From SLFT01 sp964493075 (GTDB lineage Bacteria > Hydrogenedentota > Hydrogenedentia > Hydrogenedentales > CAITNO01), in contig CAZBNU010000009.1 of assembly GCA_964493075.1 (NCBI GenBank), positions 1 to 40,837 of the forward strand: a DNA stretch of 40,837 nucleotides. Reading direction: 5' to 3'. Shown here piece after piece: positions 1 through 9,400 of the stretch. The notes beneath the pieces are model-generated. The model did no database searches. It saw only the letters and a program-made list of their open reading frames with translations, and was not told the DNA's origin. Within the stretch, counting starts at the first letter, position 1; each line of letters starts with the position of its first letter. The translations under genes were made by a program, and so were the position numbers.

Positions 1-18
1 GGCAACACCGCACTTTTC

Positions 19-47
19 TTGATTACAGGACGCTACATGCGCATAAT
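19..47 (+). promoter_or_regulatory. Candidate sigma70-type promoter upstream of nifJ
   Basis: TTGATT at 19-24 and CATAAT at 42-47 are separated by 17 bases, the ideal spacing. Both boxes depart from consensus, and the leader to the nifJ start would be about 200 bases. This is a sequence match only. A second AT-rich -10-like stretch (TATTATAC) lies at 68-75, inside the palindrome at 60-84, so the real start may be there instead. Confidence 0.35.
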
Positions 48-59
48 ATAGGGGCAGGC

Positions 60-84
60 TGATTACATATTATACATGTGATCA
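60..84. promoter_or_regulatory. Imperfect 25-bp palindrome, possible operator of nifJ
   Basis: TGATTACAT (60-68) and ATGTGATCA (76-84) are inverted repeats matching at 8 of 9 positions around a 7-base AT-rich centre. The size and symmetry fit a dimeric helix-turn-helix regulator, loosely of the CRP/FNR kind, and the centre holds a -10-like element. The regulator cannot be named. Binding and control of nifJ are inferences. Confidence 0.35.
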
Positions 85-254
85 CGCTGTCGTGCCGAAT
101 GTCACACTCTTTCTATACGTTGCCAGACCTGCATTCATGGCAATGAAAGCGGACGTATACATGGAGTGGGACTGTTTTCGTTTGGCGGGACAGAGGTAGC
201 AAATCCGTTTTTTTCCATAACTTTTACCTACTTAAAATTGGAGTCAGGAGAATC

Positions 255-3200
255 ATGAGCAGACCTATACGTACCGTTGACGGGAATGAGGCTGTATCCC
301 ACGTAGCCTACCATGTAAGTGAAGTGGCGGCCATCTACCCGATTACCCCTTCTTCGCCCATGGGCGAGTGGGCCGACCAGTGGATGTCGGAAGGCCGCAA
401 GAACATCTGGGGCACGACGCCGTTGATCGTGGAAATGCAAAGCGAGGCGGGCGCTGCCGGCGCTGTGCATGGCGCGCTTCAGGCAGGCTCTCTGGTGACC
501 ACCTTTACGGCGTCGCAGGGCCTGTTGCTGATGATTCCGAACATGTTCAAAATCGCGGGCGAACTTACCCCGGCGGTGTTCCACATTACAGCGCGCACCC
601 TGGCCACGCACGCCCTGTCCATTTTCGGCGATCATAGCGACGTGATGGCAGCGCGTAGTACGGGCTTCGCCATGCTGGCATCGGGTTCCGTACAGGAAGC
701 CCAGGATATGGCGATGATCGCCCACATGGCGACCCTGGAATCGCGCATCCCGTTCATGCACTTTTTTGATGGTTTCCGCACTTCCCACGAAGTCAACAAA
801 ATTGAGCAGTTGTTGCCGGAAGATATCCGCGCCCTGATTGACGACGAACTGGTGTATGCGCACAAGATGCGCGCCATGACGCCGGACCGTCCCATTCTTC
901 GTGGCACCGCCCAGAACCCCGATGTGTTCTTCCAGGCGCGTGAAGCGTGCAATCCTTTCTACGAAGCCTGCCCCGGTATTGTGCAGAAGGCCATGGACAA
1001 GTTTGCTGCTGTTGCCGGCCGCCAATACAATCTTTTCGATTACGTAGGCGCACCGGATGCCGAGCGCGTTATTATTCTGATGGGCAGTGGTGCGGAAACT
1101 GCAGTGGAAGCGGTTGAGCACATGGTGGCCCAGGGCGAGAAAATCGGCGCGGTCATTGTCAGACTGTATCGTCCGTTCTCCGCAGCAGCCTTCCTGGGCG
1201 CCCTGCCTGCGACCACCAAGACCATCGCCGTCCTTGACCGGACCAAGGAACCGGGTTCCGGCGATCCCTTGTATTTGGACGTATCCAACGTAGTTACCGA
1301 AGCGGTACTTGACGGCAATGCGCCATTCAAAGAAATGCCCCGGATTGTTGCGGGACGCTATGGCCTTTCCTCCAAAGAATTCACGCCTGCCATGCTTAAG
1401 GGCGTGTTTGATCACCTTAAAGAGGCCAAGCCGATGAAGCGATTCACCGTCGGCATCAACGATGACGTTTCCAACAACAGCATCAAGTATGACCCGTCCT
1501 TCTCCACGGAACATGCGGAGACCGTGCGTGCCCTGTTCTACGGACTGGGTGCCGATGGCACGGTGGGCGCGAACAAAAACTCTATTAAGATTATCGGTGA
1601 GGACGCCGGGCTTAACGCACAGGGATATTTTGTGTACGACTCGCGCAAGTCCGGCTCGATGACCACTTCGCATCTGCGTTTCGGGCCCAAACCCATCCGC
1701 GGCACCTACCTGATTACACAGGCCAACTTCATTGCCTGCCATCAGTTCTCGTTCATGGAAAAACTGAATGTGCTCAAATGCGCCCAGCCCGGCGCCGTAT
1801 TCCTGCTGAACAGCATCTACGGACCGGACGAAGTATGGGATCATCTACCCCGCACAGCACAGCGTGAGATCATTGAGAAGAAACTGAAATTCTACGTCAT
1901 CAACGGATTCCAGGTAGCCAAGGAAGCTGGTATGGGTGGACGTATCAATACGGTCATGCAGACCTGTTTCTTCTATATCAGCGGTGTGCTTCCGCAGGAA
2001 GAAGCCATTGCTTCCATCAAGAAATCCATTAAGAAGACCTACGGCAAGCGCGGTGATGCCATTGTCCAGAAAAACTGGACGGCAGTAGACATGTCAGTAG
2101 AAAATCTTCATGAAGTGAAAGTGCCTGCAGAAGTCACCAGCACCTTTGACCTTCGTCCGCCGGTGCCTGCTGAAGCCCCCGGCTTTGTGCAGGAATTCAC
2201 TGCTGAGATCATTGCAGAGAATGGCGAGAATCTTCCTGTGAGCAAAATGCCTGTAGATGGCACCTTCCCCACCGGCACCACCAAATGGGAGAAGCGGAAC
2301 ATCGCCCTCGAAATTCCGTGTTGGGATCCCGAGACCTGCATCCAGTGCGGCAAATGCGCCATGGTTTGTCCGCACGCTGTGATTCGTTCCAAGATTGTGG
2401 ATGCTGAAGCTCTGAAGAATGCACCGGAAGGTTTCAAATCAGCACCTGCGAAGTGGAAGAACTTCGAAGGCAAAAACTTTGTGTTGCAGATAGCGCCGGA
2501 AGATTGTACGGGATGCACCCTTTGTGTGCAGACCTGTCCGGCGAAAAACAAACAGGAAGTCAAACTGCGTGCCATCAATATGGTTGAGCAAGCACCCATT
2601 CGCGACCGTGAACGCGCCTGCTGGGATTACTTCCTTGAACTGCCACAGGTAGACCGTACTCAGTTGAAACACGGCGCTGTTAAAGATGTACAGTTGCTGG
2701 AACCCCTGTTCGAGTTCAGCGGCGCCTGCGCGGGCTGCGGCGAAACGCCTTATGTCAAGTTGCTGTCGCAACTTTTCGGCGACCGCCTGTTGATGGGCAA
2801 TGCCACCGGCTGTTCCTCCATCTACTGCGGCAATCTTCCCTCGACCCCATGGACCTTCAATGCCGAAGGCCGTGGTCCCTCCTGGTCGAATTCCCTTTTT
2901 GAGGATGCCGCTGAATTTAGTTTTGGTATGTGCGTGGCCGTAACCAAGCAGACCCAGTATGCACAGGAACTCGTTAAACGTCTGGAAAGCACCATTGGCG
3001 GCAAACTTGCCGAAGAGATTCTGAATGCCGACCAGCATGATGAACCCGGCATTTTTGCCCAGCGTGAACGCGTGGCTGTGCTCAAACAAAAACTTGCCAG
3101 CGACACTTCCATTGAAGCAAAAGCGCTACTGCAAGCCGCAGATTTTCTCGTGAAAAAGAGCGTGTGGGGTATGGGCGGCGATGGCTGGGCCTACGATATC

Positions 3201-3839
3201 GGTTACGGCGGTCTTGACCATGTTGTTTCCTCCGGACTCAATATCAACCTGCTCGTACTGGATACGGAAGTGTATTCCAATACTGGCGGTCAGTGCTCCA
3301 AGTCCACGCCGCGCGGCGCGGTAGCCAAATTTGCCGCAGGCGGCAAACCGGCAGGCAAGAAAGACCTGGGTCTGATGGCCATGACTTATGGCAATGTTTA
3401 CGTCGCCCACGTTGCTATGGGCGCCAATGATTCCCATACCATCAAAGCGTTCCTCGAAGCGGAAGCCTATGAAGGACCTTCCCTTATCATTGCCTACAGC
3501 CATTGCATTGCACATGGCTATAACCTTGCAATGGGCCTTGATCAGCAGAAGAATGCTGTGAACTCCGGCCATTGGCCATTGTTCCGGTATAACCCGGACC
3601 TGACAAAGGCCGGGAAGAACCCCTTCCAGTTGGATTCCAAAGCGCCGTCCCTCGATCTCGACAAGTATATCTACAATGAAACCCGGTACAAAATGCTGTC
3701 CCTCAGCCAGCCGGAACTTGCAAAGCAATTGTTAACGGAAGCCCAAAACGATGTTGCTGTCCGGTGGCAGTTGTACAGTTATCTTGCCAACATGCAGTGC
3801 GGTGACGCTGCCGATACAAGTTCGGAAGCCTCGGCATAA
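255..3839 (+). CDS. nifJ: Pyruvate:ferredoxin (flavodoxin) oxidoreductase
   Basis: Single-chain homodimer-type enzyme that oxidises pyruvate with CoA to acetyl-CoA and CO2 and passes electrons to ferredoxin or flavodoxin in the cytoplasm. The 1194-residue length is normal for the family. Visible features in order are the N-terminal YPITPSSPM motif of the pyruvate/TPP domain, two 4Fe-4S ferredoxin motifs (C695/C698/C701/C705 and C751/C754/C757/C761), and the C-terminal cluster and TPP region with ACAGCG (C825, C828), GNATGCSS, a GGDGWAYDIGYGG TPP-binding segment and YSNTGGQCSKSTPRG. The start is fixed by AGGAG at 246-250 before ATG 255. It lies 69 bases upstream of a DHODH-like gene and the pair ends at a terminator, so they are probably cotranscribed. 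The enzyme implies low-potential electron metabolism. Identification is very secure. Confidence 0.98.
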   Translation: MSRPIRTVDGNEAVSHVAYHVSEVAAIYPITPSSPMGEWADQWMSEGRKNIWGTTPLIVEMQSEAGAAGAVHGALQAGSLVTTFTASQGLLLMIPNMFKIAGELTPAVFHITARTLATHALSIFGDHSDVMAARSTGFAMLASGSVQEAQDMAMIAHMATLESRIPFMHFFDGFRTSHEVNKIEQLLPEDIRALIDDELVYAHKMRAMTPDRPILRGTAQNPDVFFQAREACNPFYEACPGIVQKAMDKFAAVAGRQYNLFDYVGAPDAERVIILMGSGAETAVEAVEHMVAQGEKIGAVIVRLYRPFSAAAFLGALPATTKTIAVLDRTKEPGSGDPLYLDVSNVVTEAVLDGNAPFKEMPRIVAGRYGLSSKEFTPAMLKGVFDHLKEAKPMKRFTVGINDDVSNNSIKYDPSFSTEHAETVRALFYGLGADGTVGANKNSIKIIGEDAGLNAQGYFVYDSRKSGSMTTSHLRFGPKPIRGTYLITQANFIACHQFSFMEKLNVLKCAQPGAVFLLNSIYGPDEVWDHLPRTAQREIIEKKLKFYVINGFQVAKEAGMGGRINTVMQTCFFYISGVLPQEEAIASIKKSIKKTYGKRGDAIVQKNWTAVDMSVENLHEVKVPAEVTSTFDLRPPVPAEAPGFVQEFTAEIIAENGENLPVSKMPVDGTFPTGTTKWEKRNIALEIPCWDPETCIQCGKCAMVCPHAVIRSKIVDAEALKNAPEGFKSAPAKWKNFEGKNFVLQIAPEDCTGCTLCVQTCPAKNKQEVKLRAINMVEQAPIRDRERACWDYFLELPQVDRTQLKHGAVKDVQLLEPLFEFSGACAGCGETPYVKLLSQLFGDRLLMGNATGCSSIYCGNLPSTPWTFNAEGRGPSWSNSLFEDAAEFSFGMCVAVTKQTQYAQELVKRLESTIGGKLAEEILNADQHDEPGIFAQRERVAVLKQKLASDTSIEAKALLQAADFLVKKSVWGMGGDGWAYDIGYGGLDHVVSSGLNINLLVLDTEVYSNTGGQCSKSTPRGAVAKFAAGGKPAGKKDLGLMAMTYGNVYVAHVAMGANDSHTIKAFLEAEAYEGPSLIIAYSHCIAHGYNLAMGLDQQKNAVNSGHWPLFRYNPDLTKAGKNPFQLDSKAPSLDLDKYIYNETRYKMLSLSQPELAKQLLTEAQNDVAVRWQLYSYLANMQCGDAADTSSEASA

Positions 3840-3908
3840 GGAAGCGACAAGTTTAGTAATCAACAATCCACCGTGCTTCTTGGCACAGGTCGGAGGAGGA
3901 AAATAAAA

Positions 3909-4922
3909 ATGGAGTTGAAGACCAGATATTTAGGACTTGAGTTGAAGAACCCGCTTGTCGTATCGCCCGCCCCTTTGAGCGAGCCGATTGACAACATCAA
4001 GAAGATGGAAGACGCGGGTGCTGCCGCAGTAGTGCTCCACTCCCTGTTTGAAGAACAGATTACCATGGCCAGCAATGAACTGGATGCGAATCTGCTGCAG
4101 GGAGAGGACAGTTTTGCGGAAGCCCTCAGTTATTTCCCCGACATGGGCGACTACAAAATGGGCCCCGACAGTTATCTGGAGCATATCCGGAAAGCCAAGG
4201 CCGCCGTTGATATTCCCATTATCGGCAGCCTCAATGGCGTATCTGCTGGTGGCTGGCTTGATTTCGCCAAGAAAATCGAAGAAGCCGGCGCCGACGCCCT
4301 GGAACTGAATGTATATTTCATTCCCACCAATCCCAACATGAACAGCCAGAAACTGGAAGAAATGTATTGCCAGATTGTAAAGAACGTGAAATCGGTGGTC
4401 TCCATACCGGTCGCCGTCAAAATCGGGCCTTACTTCAGCGCGCTGGCCAATCTGGCACAGCAGTTGGACGCTGCCTGTGCTGATGCTCTCGTGTTGTTCA
4501 ACCGTTTCTACCAGCCGGACATTGACCTCGAAAACCTTGAAGTCAAGCCCGACCTCAATCTGAGCACCTCCAACGAACTCCGCCTGCGCCTGCGCTGGGT
4601 GGCGATTCTATGCGGTGCCATCAAAGCCGACATGGCGGTCACCGGCGGTGTGCACACCGCTGAAGACGTCATCAAGAGCATGATGGCCGGCGCCAATGTC
4701 GCCATGATGACCTCTGCCCTTCTTAAACACGGTATTGATCACCTCAAAGTGGTGCATAACGGCATTGAAGAGTGGATGGAAGCCCACGAATATGAATCCA
4801 TCAAACAGATGCAGGGCAGCATGAGCCACAAGAACTGCCCCGAACCTGCCGCCTTCGAACGTGCGAACTACATGAAGATTCTCACCCATTACAAAGCAGA
4901 GACGCCGAACCCCATCAAGTAA
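3909..4922 (+). CDS. Dihydroorotate dehydrogenase-like FMN protein linked to nifJ
   Basis: TIM-barrel flavoprotein of the class 1 dihydroorotate dehydrogenase superfamily, 337 residues. The opening MELKTRYLGLELKNPLVVSP, the VAVKIGPY lysine strand (K171) and the TGGVHTAEDV phosphate-binding loop near residue 250 are typical. The segment that reads N-L/V-S-C/S-P-N in true class 1 enzymes, carrying the catalytic Cys or Ser, is LNVYFIPTNPN (133-143) here. The catalytic residue therefore appears to be lost, and a role in pyrimidine synthesis is doubtful. ATG 3909 is preceded by GGAGGA, so the 36 bases of open frame upstream are not coding. The gene follows nifJ closely, an association I recall from several anaerobes annotated as 'dihydroorotate dehydrogenase-like protein'. 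A role as a flavin electron-transfer partner of PFOR is a guess. Confidence 0.85.
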   Translation: MELKTRYLGLELKNPLVVSPAPLSEPIDNIKKMEDAGAAAVVLHSLFEEQITMASNELDANLLQGEDSFAEALSYFPDMGDYKMGPDSYLEHIRKAKAAVDIPIIGSLNGVSAGGWLDFAKKIEEAGADALELNVYFIPTNPNMNSQKLEEMYCQIVKNVKSVVSIPVAVKIGPYFSALANLAQQLDAACADALVLFNRFYQPDIDLENLEVKPDLNLSTSNELRLRLRWVAILCGAIKADMAVTGGVHTAEDVIKSMMAGANVAMMTSALLKHGIDHLKVVHNGIEEWMEAHEYESIKQMQGSMSHKNCPEPAAFERANYMKILTHYKAETPNPIK

Positions 4923-4946
4923 CAATCCAGACACTCCAACTCAAAT

Positions 4947-4988
4947 ATACCGCGTTCGCAGCACGACACTGTGAACGCGGTATTTTTT
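4947..4988 (+). terminator. Rho-independent terminator of the nifJ operon
   Basis: A perfect 11-bp stem (4947-4957 paired with 4973-4983, core ACCGCGTTC) encloses a 15-base loop and runs directly into TATTTTTTGT. It sits 24 bases after the stop of the DHODH-like gene and ends the nifJ transcript. Confidence 0.9.
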
Positions 4989-5084
4989 GTATTTGGCATT
5001 GTAGTGCTATAATTAGAATACAAAATGTTAGTCTCAGATGTTCTAACTACTACATAAATACTTCCGCTTTGAAAGGAAAGTTGT

Positions 5085-6240
5085 ATGATTAAGTTGCGGT
5101 CATCAGTTGTATCCTTTGCTTGCCTGGTGCTCATCACTTCGGTTACGGCTGTTTTCGGGTGTAGTCCATCTCAACTGCAGACTCAAAATGTTCTGACTAT
5201 CTTCGCAAAAGCTTCAGGCGTATTGGGCTGCTACGGCTGTGCACCCACATTAACTCTCGAAGAAATTGCAACGGAACTATTGGCCCATTTTGAGAATGCC
5301 GATGCAAACAATAGCGGTCAATTGGATTGGGATGAAACACAGNNNNNNNNNNNNNNNNNNNNNNNNNNNNNNNNNNNNNNNNNNNNNNNNNNNNNNNNNN
5401 NNNNNNNNNNNNNNNNNNNNNNNNNNNNNNNNNNNNNNNNNNGAAGTGGCTGAAGGCGAAGTTGCCGAGGGGGAAAATCAAACAGAGCACACAGGTGATA
5501 TGGTTGTAATGTTGCCAGGAGATGTACCTCTGGCAATGATGCATATCCCCGCGGGTACGTTTATGATGGGACGCTATGCAGGCGAGGTGGGTAGTGAAGA
5601 GTATGAAGATCCACAACATTTGGTTACGTTGACACAACCTTTTTACATGTGCAAGTATGAAGTAACAAAACGTCAATGGGAATCTGTGATGGACACCAAA
5701 CCGTGGTCAATTGCGTCCTACTTAAATGAAGATCCAGACAGTCCAGCAGTATATATGACTTGGGTAGAAATCCAAGATTTTATAGCAGCTCTGAACGCTC
5801 ACATTTTATCGACAAATCAAGGTGCTGCCACATTTCGCCTGCCAAGTGAGGCGGAATGGGAGTATGCCTGCCGTGCAGATACCACTACGCGCTTCTACTG
5901 GGGCGACGATTTAGACGCCACCCAAATTAGCGACTATGCATGGTGGAGTGGTAATAGAGACAGCCTCGCATACGACCATTCTCAAGCCGTGGGTTTAAAA
6001 TCGCCAAATGCTTTTAGACTCTATGATATGAGCGGTAATGTTGCAGAATGGTGCGCCGATGGATGGCATGACGATTACACGGACGCACCAACCGATGGCA
6101 GTGTTTGGGAAGGCATAACATATCGTATTCATCGTGGTGGAGATGCAGGAACAACCAGTATTTTTTTGCGGTCTGCCCAACGTGCAAATCTAAACGAAAA
6201 CAGTGCAGCAGAGTACATCGGGTTTAGACTGGCCAGATAG
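5085..6240 (+). CDS. SUMF1 (FGE-sulfatase)-domain lipoprotein with EF-hand loop, interrupted by an assembly gap
   Basis: The N-terminal part (5085-5342) encodes a signal peptide ending at a lipobox-like VFGC (C26) and then a canonical 12-residue EF-hand calcium loop, DANNSGQLDWDE. After 100 N the frame resumes with a Glu-Gly-Glu linker (EVAEGEVAEGEN) and a complete SUMF1/FGE-sulfatase domain: IPAGTFMMG, YEVTKRQW, RLPSEAEWEYACR, WGDD, YDMSGNVAEWC and terminal GFRLAR. The cysteines that make formylglycine-generating enzyme active are absent from the RSAQRAN segment, so sulfatase activation is unlikely. Family members of this kind are often structural or ligand-binding. The two coding parts are out of phase if the gap is taken as exactly 100 bases, so the gap length is a placeholder. 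AAAGGA at 5072-5077 supports ATG 5085. That both sides belong to one gene is inferred from shared architecture. Confidence 0.8.
5343..5442. other. Assembly gap of 100 N
   Basis: Exactly 100 unknown bases, the customary placeholder for a scaffold join of unknown length. It falls where a repetitive Glu-Gly-Glu linker begins, which suggests that the assembler broke on low-complexity sequence. Confidence 0.99.
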
Positions 6241-6497
6241 TCCTAATCTATACCTTTCGTCATTTTATGTCCATACTTCATTAGTACGAAACTGGGCAGA
6301 TACATTTTTCGTGTCAACGTATCCTGAATGAGAAGTCCGTGTTTTCTACCCAGGCAAGTAATGTGCCCCACTATAATACGGCGGATTCCTATGTTGGCGT
6401 TTGTGTTTTTGGCGGGTGCGCAGTTACAATCATAGGAACTATATGATCTTGACCGCCATAACAGTTGGCCCTTAATTCCATTTGCGGAGAATATCGT

Positions 6498-9400
6498 ATG
6501 CTCCATCGGAAATATCCTTATATTCTAACGGTTCTTTTTCTCTTTTCTTTAACTGCTGTTGCTGATACCAAGTTGCGGTTTGATTTTGAGGCGGGATTGG
6601 ATCAGTGGCGGGTTGTTGATGGCGCTTTTGGGGCGCTGCGCACGGGCAGGGCGACCTTTCATCACGGGAACGAACCCTATAACAAAGAGGGGAACTATTT
6701 TCTTTCCACGTTGGAAACGCCCGAGGGGAATCCTGATGACGGTTATACGGGGTATGTTGAATCGGCGGTGTTCATTCTTGAGGAGCCTAAGATTTACCTG
6801 ATGGTTGGCGGCGGAAACCACCCGAATACGTACGTGTCACTTTGTACCCTGGATGGAGCGGAAGTGTGCTGGGCACGGGGTGATAACGCTCAGGAAATGA
6901 AGCGGCATCGTTGGGATGTGCCAGAACTGGTCGGCAAGCCGCTTTTTATCCGGGTGTGTGATCAGAATACGGGGAGTTGGGGACATGTTACGGTTGACGA
7001 CATACGCGTCAAAGGCACGATTGACAAGGCAGCGTCTGAAACGCACTGGAAGCAGGCAAAAACGTTGCGTGAACAGCGCGAGGCGCGCAAGCATCTGGCG
7101 GATGCACTTCTTGCCGTCAACCCGGCTACGGTGAAACAGTCCTTTGACGATTTGAAACTTCGCTATCCCGAGGCGTATGCCGTGATGGACGTGGCGGACA
7201 GTCAACTGGCCGCTTTTTCAGACCGCGTGGATGCGCTGCATGGACTGTTATCGAATCCCGCTGCAACGGTAACGCCGGAAATCCTTGAAGAAGCAGCGCA
7301 GTTGCTTGATGAAAAGCGCGACCTACTGCTGCGTAATCCGTTGCTGACCCAGTATCCGATTCTGTTTGTGGTACGCCAGCAATACAAACCGGATCACCAC
7401 AACACGGCTACCCTTTTTCAGACTGACGAGGTGAACACCAACAGTTTTACTCCGGGCGGCGCGTTGAAGGTTCTCGACCTAAAAACAGGCGGTACGGTAA
7501 CCACGCTTATTGCTACCGAGGAGGGGGTTGTCCGCGACCCTGAAGTGTCGTTTGACGGGAAGCGCGTTCTCTTCTCCATGCGTCAAAACATCAACGACAA
7601 CTACCATATCTATGAAATGGCAGCGGACGGTTCGAAACAACGGCAGTTGACCGGCGCACCCGGTGTCGCAGATATTGATCCTGTCTACCTGCCTGAGGGC
7701 GATATTATTTTTTCCTCCACGCGGGAACCCAAGTACTGCATGTGCAACCAGCATATCATGGCGAATTTGTTTCGCATGCACGGCGACGGCGCCAATATCC
7801 ACCAGATTGGCAAGAGCACCTTGTTCGAGGGACACGCGGCACTCATGCCGGACGGGCGCATCCTCTATGACCGCTGGGAGTATGTGGACCGTAACTTCGG
7901 GGATGCGCAGGGACTCTGGACGGTGAACCCAGACGGCACGAACCATGCGGTTTACTACGGAAACAATACCTGGTCGCCTGGCGGTGTGATTGATGCGCGG
8001 CCTGTTCCCGGAACCGATCAGGTAATCTGTGTTTTCGGTTCCTGCCACGACCGGCCCTGGGGCGCGCTGGCATTGCTGGATACCCGTCTGGCGGTGGATG
8101 GTCGCGAGGCGGTGTTGCAAACCTGGCCGTCAAGCGCCATTGATCTTGTTTCTGCCGGGGAAGACAGGGAAGGCTACGGCTTCGACAATTTTATTCCGGT
8201 GAAGCCCAAATACGAAGACCCCTATCCGCTGGACGAAAAGTATTTCCTGTGTTCGCGCATGACCGGCAACGGCGAGGAAATGGGCATCTACCTGGTGGAC
8301 GTGTTCGGCAACGAAACGCTGGTACATGTGGAAGCACCCGGCTGTTTTGATCCCATGCCCCTTGCGCCCCGAGATGCCGCCCCTGCCGTGGTTGCCAAAC
8401 GTAATTATGAGGATAAATCCGGTTCTTTTTATGTGGCTGATGTGTACGAGGGCACCCACATGCAGGGTGTGGCTCGAGGTGCGGTGAAATTTCTGCGCGT
8501 GGTGGAATCGCCGGAGAAACGGTTCTTCGCCAATCCGGCCTGGGGTGGTCAGGGCGTGCATCGTCCTGCCATCAACTGGCATAGTTTTGAGACCAAACGC
8601 ATTTTGGGAACCGTGCCTGTGGAAGCGGATGGTTCCGCCTATTTTGAAGCGCCTGCGGATACGTTCGTATACTTCCAACTGCTTGACGAAAATGGGATGA
8701 TGGTGCAGTCCATGCGTAGCGGCGTGATGGTGCAGCCGGGCGAACAACTGGGCTGTGTTGGCTGTCACGAACATCGGCTCACTGCGCCGCCTGCCTTTTC
8801 GGAAAAAGTGCCGCTGGCGATCCGTCGTCGCCCCCACCCCCTGGACGGCTGGTATGGCGAACCGCGCCTATTCAGTTTTATGGCCGAGACCCAGCCAGTA
8901 TTTACAAAGCATTGTGCGGGTTGCCACGATTACGGGGAAAAGGCTGGCGAGAAATTGGTGCTGGCACCGGACAGGAGCGAAACCTTTAATGCGGCCTATA
9001 ACGAACTCTGGCGCAAGAAATATATTGCCGCCATAGGCGCTGGCCCTTCGGAAACACAACCTGCCTATTCCTGGGGTTCCCACAAGAGCAAGATTGTGGA
9101 AAAGATTTGCAAACATCATCACGATGTCAACCTCAGCGACGAAGAGTTTGCCCGTGTGGTGACGTGGATAGACATCAATGCCACCTATTACCCCGACTAC
9201 GCCTGCGCCTATCCCGACAATCTTGCTGGGAGGTGTCCGCTGGATAACAAGGAATTACACAGGCTTGGAAAACTTACCGGCATTGATTTCTTCAAACTGG
9301 CCAGTTTTAATGCGAATCAAGGGCCGCAAATCAGTTTTGACCGTCCGGAATTGAGTTCCTGTCTGAAAAACATTAAGGACACGGAGAGCCGGGAATATAA

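Noticed and set aside
228..1844. A 538-codon open frame on the minus strand over nifJ
   Set aside because: It is antisense to an unmistakable nifJ, has no recognisable domain or ribosome site, and arises from GC-biased codon use.
6241..6497. Possible small gene between the SUMF1 lipoprotein and the di-heme protein (minus-strand open frame 6243-6506)
   Set aside because: There is no ribosome site, no family resemblance and overlap with the downstream start region. Only a stray TATAAT at 6372-6377 without a -35 was seen.
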